Position numbers and translations under genes: made by a program | Notes under the pieces: generated by a model | Seen by the model: the letters and a program-made list of their open reading frames with translations, nothing else | Database searches by the model: none | Told to the model about the DNA's origin: nothing | Assembly: GCA_942492115.1 (NCBI GenBank) | Contig: CALODL010000027.1 | Span: 434,001-498,000 of the forward strand | Length of the DNA stretch: 64,000 nucleotides | Source: CALODL01 sp942492115 | Lineage (GTDB): Bacteria; Planctomycetota; Phycisphaerae; UBA1845; CAIVHJ01 | Direction: 5' to 3' | Shown here: positions 55,507 to 64,000 of the stretch, in pieces | How positions within the stretch are numbered: position 1 is the stretch's first letter | Layout: each line of letters starts with the position of its first letter

Positions 55507-56778
55507 ATGGAACCGAGGCATCCGATCATGCATGACCACACTTCGATCTTGATGACGGGCCTCGTCCTGCTGCTCACGGTGGCCGATGCCCGCGGTCAGG
55601 CCGAGATTCTTGTCGAGGACTTCGAGTTTGCCCTGGATGACGGGGCCGCCGCCGCCGGTGTGTTGGACCTCACCGATTCTGCCAACAGCCCCGCGTTTTA
55701 TATCAGCGGTTTTGGTGAGACGGCTTCACAGGGTGAGTGGAGCATCGGGACGGATGCCGTATTCTGTCAACTCGATTGCATCGCCGGTTCGGTGATCGGG
55801 TTCCGGCGGTATATCGACCCGCTCAAGTTCCCGTCGAGTTGTCCCGTCGAGAACCATTTTGCCCCACTTCAGCTGACTTACGGGGATCCCGATCATGTTG
55901 GCGAGGTCACGCCGGATGCTCCGCTTTCCGACTTGACTGTTGTTTGCGACATCTATGGCGATGGAGCGTTCGCCGATGGACCGACGGGTACGCACTTCAT
56001 CGTCAAGCTGGTCGATTGCGAGGGCGAGGTCTTCGAGTTCGTCAACCATACAGAGCATGGTCTTTTCTGGGCTTTCTGGACGCTTAACGTGGTCATGGGA
56101 CGGACAGCGGCCCGCCTGTCACCCGCGTCGCTCAGCGACGTACCTGATGGCGACCGACTGCTGACCGAGATCGCGGCCATCGAGGTGTTCATCCAGGATG
56201 GGGACGACCCACCCACCACGCTTGGCAAGTGGTATATCGATAACCTGCGAATCGTCGAGCCGGGTGGTGTGGCGTCGGGGGCCACCGCCAGTCGTTATCT
56301 AGCCATTACGCCCGCTCCCAATGACGTCCCGGTGGCCGTGCTCGTGAGTGGGTACCTCGGCAATCCGGGCGTAGCGTGCTTCACTGGTTACGTCCAGGCC
56401 GAGGGCGACCTGGCCCCAACACCCGTGTTCCAGATGTCCGATGTGTGGGGTACGATAAACGTCAGCGCTGCCGAGATCCTGCCAAGTACCAGCTACATGA
56501 TCCAAATCGACAGCGGTACGCCTGGGACTCCAATCCTGTCGACCCCAGTGGTGGTCACCACTGCGCCGTTTGGCGAAGTCGACGGAGCACCAGGGGTCGA
56601 TTCTGACGACATCGCGTGCACTTTGGCGGCATTCCAGGGCAACTTCGAAGAGTGTTCTCTGTGGGCCACCGATGTCGGTGGTTGTACGCCCAACGCCACG
56701 GTCGACCTCGACGACATCCTGTTCGTCATCAACGCATTTGACGGGCAGCCGTTCAGCTGTCCGGTTCCGTGTCCATGA
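55507..56778 (+). CDS. secreted protein with dockerin-like C-terminus
   Basis: 423 residues from ATG 55507, or 416 from ATG 55528 (MHDHTSILMTGLVLLLTVAD), which gives a good signal peptide. The N-terminal domain (AEILVEDFEFALDDGAAAAG, FAPLQLTYGDPDHVGEVTPD, GKWYIDNLRIVEP) looks like a carbohydrate-binding or jelly-roll beta-sandwich. The C-terminal stretch VDSDDIACTLAAFQGNFEEC and ATVDLDDILFVINAFDGQPF is a dockerin-like pair. Function unknown; probably extracellular. Confidence 0.75.
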   Translation: MEPRHPIMHDHTSILMTGLVLLLTVADARGQAEILVEDFEFALDDGAAAAGVLDLTDSANSPAFYISGFGETASQGEWSIGTDAVFCQLDCIAGSVIGFRRYIDPLKFPSSCPVENHFAPLQLTYGDPDHVGEVTPDAPLSDLTVVCDIYGDGAFADGPTGTHFIVKLVDCEGEVFEFVNHTEHGLFWAFWTLNVVMGRTAARLSPASLSDVPDGDRLLTEIAAIEVFIQDGDDPPTTLGKWYIDNLRIVEPGGVASGATASRYLAITPAPNDVPVAVLVSGYLGNPGVACFTGYVQAEGDLAPTPVFQMSDVWGTINVSAAEILPSTSYMIQIDSGTPGTPILSTPVVVTTAPFGEVDGAPGVDSDDIACTLAAFQGNFEECSLWATDVGGCTPNATVDLDDILFVINAFDGQPFSCPVPCP

Positions 56779-57008
56779 TACGCTCACGGTATTGCCAGTC
56801 GGCGACCCCAGCCACAACCTGTGGCTGAACACGCGGCCTGAGGTTGATCCATATCATCCAATTCGTGTTCCTGTGCATGGGGTTACAGCCAGTCGCACGG
56901 TTGGCAAGGATCATGCTCAAGACCCCCTCAGCGGGTGCGCCGCACTCGCAAACGTGGCCTGAACGTCAAGCGTCCTATCCACACGATTCTCTCGAAAAGG
57001 AGGCTGGT

Positions 57009-58121
57009 ATGTCGATCAATCGTTGTCATGTTCTAAGTGGGGTCGTGGCCATTGCACTGAGTACATCTGCAGCACAGGCGCAGCAGCTCAAGCACTTCAA
57101 ACACAAATCCAGTCTTCAGAGCACTCCCAGTTTAAAAGTGCCCGGTCAATTCAACACGATTCAGGCAGCCATCGACGCGGCCGGGCACGGTGACACGGTG
57201 GTTGTCGCCGACGGTGTGTATACCGGTCCGGGAAATGTCGACCTCGATTTCGGGGGCAAGGTCATCACCGTACGGAGTGCGCATGGGGCCGCCCAATGTG
57301 TTATCGATTGCCAGGGGACACAGGAGGACCCACACCGTGGATTCAACTTCCACAGTGGTGAGGGGCGCGGGAGCGTGGTTGACGGGTTCACGATCACCAA
57401 CGGCTCGACACCTCAGGGGGCTATTGACGATCACTTCAACGGTGCAGGTATCCTCTGTACGGACGGTAGCAGTCCGACAATTCAAAACTGCGTATTGACC
57501 AACAACTGGGCAGGCTGCTGGGGCGCGGCGATCAGTTGCAGCTTTGAGAGTCACCCGCTAATCAAGGGCTGCGCAATCACGAACAACTATGCAGACGATG
57601 ATGGAGGCGCTGTCTTCGCCTGGGCCGGGAGCTCTCCGGTCATCATGAACACTCTCATCGCCGATAACGGTGCTTTGATCACCGGCGGTGGTGTAACCAA
57701 CTTCAGCAGCACCACCATGACGATCATCAACTCGACGATCGTAAACAATGATGCCCAGTTCATCTCCGGTGTGTTTGGCAACAACGTGACTATTATCAAC
57801 TCGATCGTTCACGGAAACTTTGGCGATGACGAGCAGCTCAGTGTGGCTGCAGATGTAACGTTCAGTGCGATCGAGGGTGGTTATTTTGGACAGGGCAACC
57901 TCGACACCGATCCGATGTTCATAGATGCTGAGAACGGGAACTATCATTTGTCAATCGGTTCGCCGTTGATCAATGCCGGCATGACGGACGTCGAATTCCT
58001 CGGTCAGGCGGTCGACATGGATGGGGACCCCCGCGTATCCAACGGCGCAATCGATATCGGCGCTGACGAGGTTGTGATCGAAGACACCTCTTTAGATCTC
58101 GAGCCGTCTCTCGACCGCTAA
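57009..58121 (+). CDS. secreted right-handed parallel beta-helix protein
   Basis: 370 residues from ATG 57009, six bases after AAGGAGG. The signal peptide ends near AAQAQQ. The start FNTIQAAIDAAGHGDTVVVA with DGVYTGPGNVDL is the classic pectate-lyase-like beta-helix entry, and stacked rungs follow: PTIQNCVLTNNWAGCWGAAI, PLIKGCAITNNYADDDGGAV, PVIMNTLIADNGALITGGGV, TMTIINSTIVNNDAQFISG. It ends with the choice-of-anchor-like DPMFIDAENGNYHLSIGSPL and AIDIGADE. Polysaccharide binding or lyase activity is possible; no catalytic residues are identified. Confidence 0.85.
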   Translation: MSINRCHVLSGVVAIALSTSAAQAQQLKHFKHKSSLQSTPSLKVPGQFNTIQAAIDAAGHGDTVVVADGVYTGPGNVDLDFGGKVITVRSAHGAAQCVIDCQGTQEDPHRGFNFHSGEGRGSVVDGFTITNGSTPQGAIDDHFNGAGILCTDGSSPTIQNCVLTNNWAGCWGAAISCSFESHPLIKGCAITNNYADDDGGAVFAWAGSSPVIMNTLIADNGALITGGGVTNFSSTTMTIINSTIVNNDAQFISGVFGNNVTIINSIVHGNFGDDEQLSVAADVTFSAIEGGYFGQGNLDTDPMFIDAENGNYHLSIGSPLINAGMTDVEFLGQAVDMDGDPRVSNGAIDIGADEVVIEDTSLDLEPSLDR

Positions 58122-58367
58122 GCGCTTCAGGCTCCACCGGGGACGTGGGCCGGGTATCCTGGTTCGCGGTTCACGACTCCGGTTGCAGGGCCATTGCTCG
58201 GCCGGCGTGCCGACCGATTCCCGGCGATAACTGAGCAATCAGGCGAACGAGGACTCCCTGATTCAGTGGCGCCAGTCGTCGATTCGGTACGCCGGCTTGC
58301 CCGCTTCTACTCGCCCCCCATAAACGGTATAATGGCGCTCCCCGCGGTGCACTTGGGGAGTCATGGT

Positions 58368-61300
58368 ATGTCGACAATTCGAGCAGCGGCCACGAGTTTG
58401 TGTCTGTGTGTGTGCGCATCACACAGCTGGGCCGGAGGTCCTCCGTCCATCGTTCAAATCGAGTTGGTGGCCACGGACGCGCCAAGTATTGATGAAGAAT
58501 TACCCGCGCCACCGGTATCCGAGGTGGCGTTTGGTGTCAGGGACGTCTTCTTCGTGGAGATGTGGGCTCAGACGACCGACGTGAGCGGCCTGTCCTCGAT
58601 CACGACCGACATACATTTTGATCCCGCTTTGCTGCAAGTCATGGGCGTCGTACACGCGCCGACCTTTGGTGACCTGACCCACGCGATCATCGACAACGGC
58701 AGCGGACTCGTGGAGGACCTGAGTGGTTTTCATCCGCCGGTCGATCCACCCTGCGCCGACGCGCCAGGCGCCGAACCCAAGTGGGTTCGTGTTGCTGCGG
58801 TTGCTTTTCAGGCAGTTGGAGGCGGTGCGGCCATCGTGCAGTCCGCACCGTCGGATTCGATGACGTTCAATGTCGTCCTCTGTGGTGCCGGTAGCGCGGT
58901 CGATCCCGGATCCATCGCTTACGGCGGTGTGTCGTTCGCCAACACGTGTCAAGCCAGTGACACGACATGTGACAATATCGACAACGATTGCAACGGATCC
59001 GTGGATGACGGTTATGAGCCCGATGCGAGTTGTGGCATTGGATTTTGTCGTGCGACGAATACGCCGGGGAGTTGCGTGAATGGCGCTGAAACGCCCTGCC
59101 AGCCTGGTGACCCGCTCAGCGCTGATGATGCGACGTGCGATGGTGTCGATGATAATTGCGATGGGGTGGCAGACGAGGGCTACGTCGTTACGTTGACGGA
59201 GTGTGGTGTCGGTGTGTGTGCCGCAACCGGCGACGCGCTATGTGTTGACGGCGGAATCGTGGACACGTGTACGCCCAGCGATCCGTTGGGCGTGGATGAC
59301 GCCACCTGCGATGGGGTGGACGACGATTGCGATGGCATGGTCGATGAAGAGTACGTCGACGTCGTCACCGGCTGCGGTGTCGGGGCATGTGCCGCAACCG
59401 GCGACGCGCTGTGTGTTGATGGCGGAATCGTGGACACGTGCACGCCCGGCGATCCGTTGAGCGTGGATGACGCCACCTGCGATGGGGTGGACGACGATTG
59501 CGATGGCATGGTCGATGAAGACTACGTCATCGTGGTCACCGGCTGCGGTGTCGGGGCATGTGCCGCAACCGGCGACGCGTTGTGTGTTGATGGCGGAATC
59601 GTGGACACATGTTCTCCCGGCTCCCCCCTGAGCAAAGATGATGTGACGTGCGACGGCGTGGATGACAATTGCAATGGAGCGATCGACGAAGACTACGTCG
59701 TTGTTCCGACCGCCTGTGGAGTCGGCGCCTGTGCCGCGACCGGTGATGCGCTGTGCATCGACGGCGCCGTGGTTGACACCTGTATGCCAGGGTCTCCCCA
59801 AAGCCCTGACGATGTCACGTGTGACGCAGTTGATGACAATTGCAACGGTCAGGTCGATGAAGACTACGTCGATGCGCCGACGGCCTGTGGTGCCGGCGTG
59901 TGCGCGGCCGTCGGTGCAGCCGTGTGCATTGATGGTTCTGTCGTTGACAACTGCATGCCTGGCGCTCCATTGAGCAAGGACGATGTGACATGCGACGGCA
60001 TTGACGATAACTGTACCGGTGAGTCGGATGAGGATCATGTTGACACACCGACCACCTGTGGCGTTGGGGCCTGCATGGCCAGTGGCGTCGCAACCTGTGT
60101 GGATGGCGCCATCGTTGACAGTTGCGTGCCGGCCATGCCTATCGGTTCGGACGATCCGACCTGCGATAACATCGACGATGATTGCGATGGGGCAGTAGAC
60201 GAGGATTACATGGCGACGCCCACGGCATGCGGTGTGGGTGTGTGTGCCGCAACCGGCACGACCGTCTGTGTACGTGGCCGGGTCGTCGATACATGTATGC
60301 CTGGCGCACCGCTGGGGCCTGACGATACAACATGTGACGGCGCGGATGATGATTGTGACGGGGCCTCCGATGAGGACTTCGCAGTCGTGCCGACGGTCTG
60401 CGGCGTTGGAGGCTGTGCAGCTGTAGGGCAGGAAGAATGCCAGGGCGGAACGGTCGTCGATACGTGTACACCCGGAACGCCTGCCGAGTTCGAGACCATG
60501 TGTAACGACGCCGTCGACAACGATTGTGACGGCGGGATCGACTGCGACGACACGGAATGCGCTGCAGCCCCGGAATGCAATGCGGTCATCGTGCCACCAT
60601 CCTTGGCCATTCAGGAAGTGGCGCCGATACTGGGGGAAGCGTCTTTCGACGATCTCGATTTGCCTGTGACTGTCCGTGGTGCGATTGATGTCGTTCAGCC
60701 GACACCCGGCAATCGCGCCGTGAACGGAACGCGTCGTGCGGCGCGGCGCTACGATGTCGCCCAGGCCGTGACCACCAATAACGCCGCGCTGGCTACGTGG
60801 TCACGGTGGCTGAAGCCGGGACCGGCAGTGGAGATCAGCGCGTCCCGCCAGGCGACATCGACGGACGATTATGTTGTGGATGATGGGGGTGCAGAGACCT
60901 CGATTCAAACGATGGCTCCGGCCGATATGTTGTGGCTGACACAGCACACGGCAACGACAGGGAACGAGGTCATCACGGCAATCAGCGTGGCATGGGGCAA
61001 CGTCGCCGTGACGCGCCCGGCCAAGGTCGTTGTGTACAGTGATCCCAATCAGGATGGTGACCCGGCCGATGCAGTCCGCCTGGTGCTCGTAGATGTCACC
61101 ATCATGAATCCCAATACCAGCACAATCGTCAAGTATGCTATCCCCAACACGCCAGTCGGTGTGGCCGGGACTAGTTTCTTTATCGGTGCCTATGTTCAGG
61201 CCGATGCCCTCGAGTCGCCACCGGCGATCGACCAGACGGCGCCCGTGGCAGGGCGCCACTGGTTTGCATTCAGTACCCCTGTACCGAGCGGCGTCGGAGC

Positions 61301-64000
61301 AACCCTCATCGAGAGCGCCGGTCCCGGATTGGCCGGAAACTGGATGTTGCGGGCCAATGCCATCACCAGCTTGTGCGGGAATGGAACCTGTGATCCGGGC
61401 GAGCCGTGTGACCCGAGTTGCAGTGACTGTGGGATTACTCCGACAACCGAAGTTCCGGCGATCACCTGCAGCAATGGCCTTGACGATGACTGTGATGGTC
61501 TCGTCGATTGCGCCGACGACGATTGCTTCAACATCGATCCGTTCTGCATTCCATGCACCGTGACCTGTTCGGCCAGTGCCCTGCCAGAAGGGGAACCGAA
61601 CTGCGAACCAGACTACGCTGATACGTTCAATGGTGGCTGTAATGCCGCAGACGGTACGCCGGATTATGCGACGAACCTGGTGCCAAACGGCGCACCGGTG
61701 TGCGGTACGGCTGGCAACTACAGTGTGGACAATGCCCCATGTACGACTGATGCGGACTGCGTCGGATCGTGCGACATGGGCGCGGGGACATGTGTTGGCC
61801 CCCAACCGTTCGTCGATACGGACTGGTATCAGTTCTCCATTGGAGCCGGCCAGCAACGGGCAGTCACGTTGTGTGTCGAGGCGGAATTCCAGGTGGTCGT
61901 CGGTCTTGTAGACGACGACGGTGGAGCCAGCTGCGGATCCGAGTCCTTTGTCGTGGCTCAGACAGGTTTGCCGTGCTCAACGGTATGCACCACCGCCTGT
62001 CTGGACGCCGGGACGTATTCGGCGTTTGTCGCCCCCTTCCCCCTGACCGGTGCTGAGGATTGTGCCTCGGCCTACGAAGCCACTTTGACTGATGACGTCT
62101 GTCCTCCGACGTCTGTCTGCATGGGTGAGTCTGATGCGGCGTGTCAGTTGCCGGACCAGGCCGGGCATGGACTGGGCGGGGCGCTGACCTATGCGGCAAC
62201 GTCTGACGCCGATATCGGCATCGGTACTGTCGCGCACGCTGCGGCGGGCAATTTCCGTCCGCTGGACGACGGATCCATTACTGAAGTGTGTTGGTGGGGC
62301 GGTTATCTGGGGAACAACCCGTTGGATTGCGCTGACCTCGACTCGGATGATTTCTCAGTCACGTACTACGATGACGAGGGGGGCCGCCCGGGTGCTGTTA
62401 TCGCGGGCCCGTTCACGCAGTCCCAGGGTACCTTGGGGCTGTTCGATCGCACCGTGACTGGGGAGTCGATCGGCGTGTCGCCGGTGACGATCGACGAGTA
62501 CAGTTATTCGGCGACCCACGCCGCGGTCAACGTCCAACAGGATGCGTGTTACTGGCTCGAAGTCCAAAACAACTCGACGCGTGATGGTGGTTGCTTCTGG
62601 GTGTGGTCGACCGCGCCCGCAGGCGATCACCTCAGCGCCCGCGTGCAACTGCAGAACCCCGTCCGCCCATACGACTACCGCCTGGGAGACGAGAGAGATT
62701 ACGACCTGGCTTACTGCGTGAACATCGATACGGCCGCTGATGGCTGCGGCCAATCCGGGGCCTGCTGCAACGATTCTACGGAAGTGTGCACGGACGACGT
62801 GGCAGTGGGCGAGTGCCTGTTCGTCAACGGCGGTCGACCCGGCATCGACGAGACCTGTGCCGATTTGTCGCTGCCCTGTGGCGGCGGTGGATGTTGCCTG
62901 GCCGACGGCTCGTGCATCAACGCGCTGCCGGGCGATTGTGCCGCCCTCGAGGGTTACTTCCGGGCCGACTCGTTTTGTGCCCCGGACGGACTCTTGCTGT
63001 GTCCGCAGCCGGCCACCTGCATGTTCGATAATGGTCCGGGAGACCCGAACCCGCCGACGGACAATCCGACCAGTCAATTCGCCGAGGATGCGTACTACGC
63101 CGAAGCCGCTGACAATTTCAATTTCGGTGGGGACCCTGACGACGATCCATGTCGTATCACGACGATCACGACGTGGATCCAGCATTTCAACGCGGGTCCG
63201 ACTGGTGGCGGATGTGACGCCAACGCAGCGTGTACGGCAACGCCGGCGGACTACTCGGGTATCAATGTCCGCATCTACGACGACTCCTTCGCGGCAACGG
63301 GAAACACCAAGACATCCATCGACGCCTGCAACAAGGCCGTTCCTCAAGAGAACTTCTATGTGGGCGGAACACGAAACTGTCTCGTCGATGGACAATGTAC
63401 GTTGTTCAATATCGATGACGTGTGCGTCGACAATGACGGCGACGGTGATATGGAATGCACTGCGGAGTGCGAACTCGAGATCACCGATGACAGTGCGCCG
63501 ATCGTCGATCTCGATGTCGGCATGTTGCTCGTACACAGTTGGCAGGGTGATGTCGTGGTCAGCCTGCAGCACAGCACACCGGGACATCCTGATCTGACAG
63601 TGCGGTTACTGCACCGCCCGGGCCATACGATCCATCCCCAGGCGGGGCGCACGGACGGTTACGCGGCGCGCAACTTCGGGAATCCATTCACGGATATGGA
63701 GTTGGTCCTCGACGACGATTGGCCGGCACCACCGATCAATATCTATGACGGTATGGCGTCTGGACAGGAGAACTACGTTGGCCCGGCCCGTTCAGGTGGG
63801 GGCGCCGATCCGCAGGATGTGCTGTCGTCATTCGAGGGGCGCCCCAAGGAGGGGACCTGGAGGCTGTTCATCAGTGACGAGTTCGGCGTTGCAGGTAGCG
63901 GGACCATCATGCGTTGGTCGCTGCGGTTCAACAATGTCGAGGGCACGCCGCCCGGACCGAGCGGTAGCCCGCTGCACGTGCCCGAGGTCGTACCCTGCAG
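58368..64000 (+). CDS. giant secreted protein with MopE-like repeats, partial at window end
   Basis: Open for at least 1877 codons from ATG 58368 (MSTIRAAATSLCLCVCASHS, a signal peptide) to the window edge. Residues about 30-195 look cohesin-like (VSGLSSITTDIHFDPALLQV). Ten repeats follow (about 201-726), each carrying CDGVDDDCDG-type Asp/Cys motifs of the MopE copper-binding family. Eight consecutive units have exactly 57 residues: their cysteines start at 59136, 59307, 59478, 59649, 59820, 59991, 60162 and 60333; edge units are at 58968 and 60501. Downstream come a CVTCSASALPEGEPNC/PPC-like section, a LPDQAGHGLG...VCWWGGYLGN module shared with the 35.9-kb protein, and a P-domain (VHSWQGDVVVSLQHS). 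Cell-surface or released; exact function unknown. Confidence 0.88.
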   Translation, partial: MSTIRAAATSLCLCVCASHSWAGGPPSIVQIELVATDAPSIDEELPAPPVSEVAFGVRDVFFVEMWAQTTDVSGLSSITTDIHFDPALLQVMGVVHAPTFGDLTHAIIDNGSGLVEDLSGFHPPVDPPCADAPGAEPKWVRVAAVAFQAVGGGAAIVQSAPSDSMTFNVVLCGAGSAVDPGSIAYGGVSFANTCQASDTTCDNIDNDCNGSVDDGYEPDASCGIGFCRATNTPGSCVNGAETPCQPGDPLSADDATCDGVDDNCDGVADEGYVVTLTECGVGVCAATGDALCVDGGIVDTCTPSDPLGVDDATCDGVDDDCDGMVDEEYVDVVTGCGVGACAATGDALCVDGGIVDTCTPGDPLSVDDATCDGVDDDCDGMVDEDYVIVVTGCGVGACAATGDALCVDGGIVDTCSPGSPLSKDDVTCDGVDDNCNGAIDEDYVVVPTACGVGACAATGDALCIDGAVVDTCMPGSPQSPDDVTCDAVDDNCNGQVDEDYVDAPTACGAGVCAAVGAAVCIDGSVVDNCMPGAPLSKDDVTCDGIDDNCTGESDEDHVDTPTTCGVGACMASGVATCVDGAIVDSCVPAMPIGSDDPTCDNIDDDCDGAVDEDYMATPTACGVGVCAATGTTVCVRGRVVDTCMPGAPLGPDDTTCDGADDDCDGASDEDFAVVPTVCGVGGCAAVGQEECQGGTVVDTCTPGTPAEFETMCNDAVDNDCDGGIDCDDTECAAAPECNAVIVPPSLAIQEVAPILGEASFDDLDLPVTVRGAIDVVQPTPGNRAVNGTRRAARRYDVAQAVTTNNAALATWSRWLKPGPAVEISASRQATSTDDYVVDDGGAETSIQTMAPADMLWLTQHTATTGNEVITAISVAWGNVAVTRPAKVVVYSDPNQDGDPADAVRLVLVDVTIMNPNTSTIVKYAIPNTPVGVAGTSFFIGAYVQADALESPPAIDQTAPVAGRHWFAFSTPVPSGVGATLIESAGPGLAGNWMLRANAITSLCGNGTCDPGEPCDPSCSDCGITPTTEVPAITCSNGLDDDCDGLVDCADDDCFNIDPFCIPCTVTCSASALPEGEPNCEPDYADTFNGGCNAADGTPDYATNLVPNGAPVCGTAGNYSVDNAPCTTDADCVGSCDMGAGTCVGPQPFVDTDWYQFSIGAGQQRAVTLCVEAEFQVVVGLVDDDGGASCGSESFVVAQTGLPCSTVCTTACLDAGTYSAFVAPFPLTGAEDCASAYEATLTDDVCPPTSVCMGESDAACQLPDQAGHGLGGALTYAATSDADIGIGTVAHAAAGNFRPLDDGSITEVCWWGGYLGNNPLDCADLDSDDFSVTYYDDEGGRPGAVIAGPFTQSQGTLGLFDRTVTGESIGVSPVTIDEYSYSATHAAVNVQQDACYWLEVQNNSTRDGGCFWVWSTAPAGDHLSARVQLQNPVRPYDYRLGDERDYDLAYCVNIDTAADGCGQSGACCNDSTEVCTDDVAVGECLFVNGGRPGIDETCADLSLPCGGGGCCLADGSCINALPGDCAALEGYFRADSFCAPDGLLLCPQPATCMFDNGPGDPNPPTDNPTSQFAEDAYYAEAADNFNFGGDPDDDPCRITTITTWIQHFNAGPTGGGCDANAACTATPADYSGINVRIYDDSFAATGNTKTSIDACNKAVPQENFYVGGTRNCLVDGQCTLFNIDDVCVDNDGDGDMECTAECELEITDDSAPIVDLDVGMLLVHSWQGDVVVSLQHSTPGHPDLTVRLLHRPGHTIHPQAGRTDGYAARNFGNPFTDMELVLDDDWPAPPINIYDGMASGQENYVGPARSGGGADPQDVLSSFEGRPKEGTWRLFISDEFGVAGSGTIMRWSLRFNNVEGTPPGPSGSPLHVPEVVPC

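Noticed and set aside
58328..58333. TATAAT upstream of the giant gene
   Set aside because: The nearest TTG-type -35 is 24 bases away, so it is not called as a promoter.
58968..60540. Regular spaced repeats that might suggest a CRISPR array
   Set aside because: The units are 171 bases, protein-coding in one frame, with conserved Cys/Asp codons and no spacer structure.
62355..63587. 410-codon minus-strand frame near the window end
   Set aside because: Antisense to the giant secreted protein, whose frame has clear homology to the 35.9-kb gene product.

Overview
The window looks like the chromosome of a planctomycete, probably from the Phycisphaerae side of the phylum. This is inferred from gene content only. 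It is GC-rich. It encodes large cysteine-rich secreted proteins with dockerin-like and cohesin-like C-terminal modules, an ECF sigma factor overlapping a Ser/Thr kinase with TPR repeats, a prepilin-type protein with an H-x9-DG motif, bactofilins, a small Hc1-like histone and a divergent CTP synthase. KdsB implies a Gram-negative-type envelope. No rRNA, complete insertion sequence, prophage or CRISPR array is visible.

Layout. 1-9.5 kb: DsbD-type reductase, SGNH hydrolase, tRNA-Glu, a sulfatase-fold protein without a formylglycine Cys/Ser, a receiver-PEP-synthase-like hybrid, and glutamate dehydrogenase with a clear terminator. 9.8-13.5 kb: histone-like protein, FabZ-like dehydratase, a frameshifted UvrC-like gene and XerD linked by GTGA overlaps, then a putative zinc peptidase. 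13.7-23 kb: diadenylate-cyclase-like protein, UDP-sugar dehydrogenase, DegT aminotransferase, Usp-DUF389 protein, dicarboxylate symporter, and kdsB overlapping pyrG. 23-31.7 kb: two lipoproteins, ABC ATPase coupled to a zinc alcohol dehydrogenase, UvrC, a SnoaL-like lipoprotein, an ABC-gene remnant, an ArsC-like gene with an in-frame UGA, a 169-bp tandem repeat and a methyltransferase. 31.9-43.2 kb: matrixin-like protease, two bactofilins, a MITE-like element and two large secreted proteins with a common C-terminal module. 43.2-54.5 kb: GNAT, kinase/ECF sigma pair, MscS channel, GalE, and two sigma-54-type response regulators with a histidine kinase. 54.5-64 kb: prepilin-type protein, two secreted proteins, and a very long ORF with ten 57-residue MopE-like repeats that runs off the window end.

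Themes. Envelope sugar supply: WbpA/DegT, KdsB with PyrG, GalE. Cell-surface display: secreted multidomain proteins, bactofilins, prepilin. Regulation: ECF-kinase pair, NtrC-like regulators with GAFTDA in place of GAFTGA, possible c-di-AMP synthesis. The most notable single observation is the probable selenoprotein at 29997-30344. It has a UxxC redox motif and a hairpin capped by a GAAA tetraloop directly after the UGA, and conventional ORF calling misses it.
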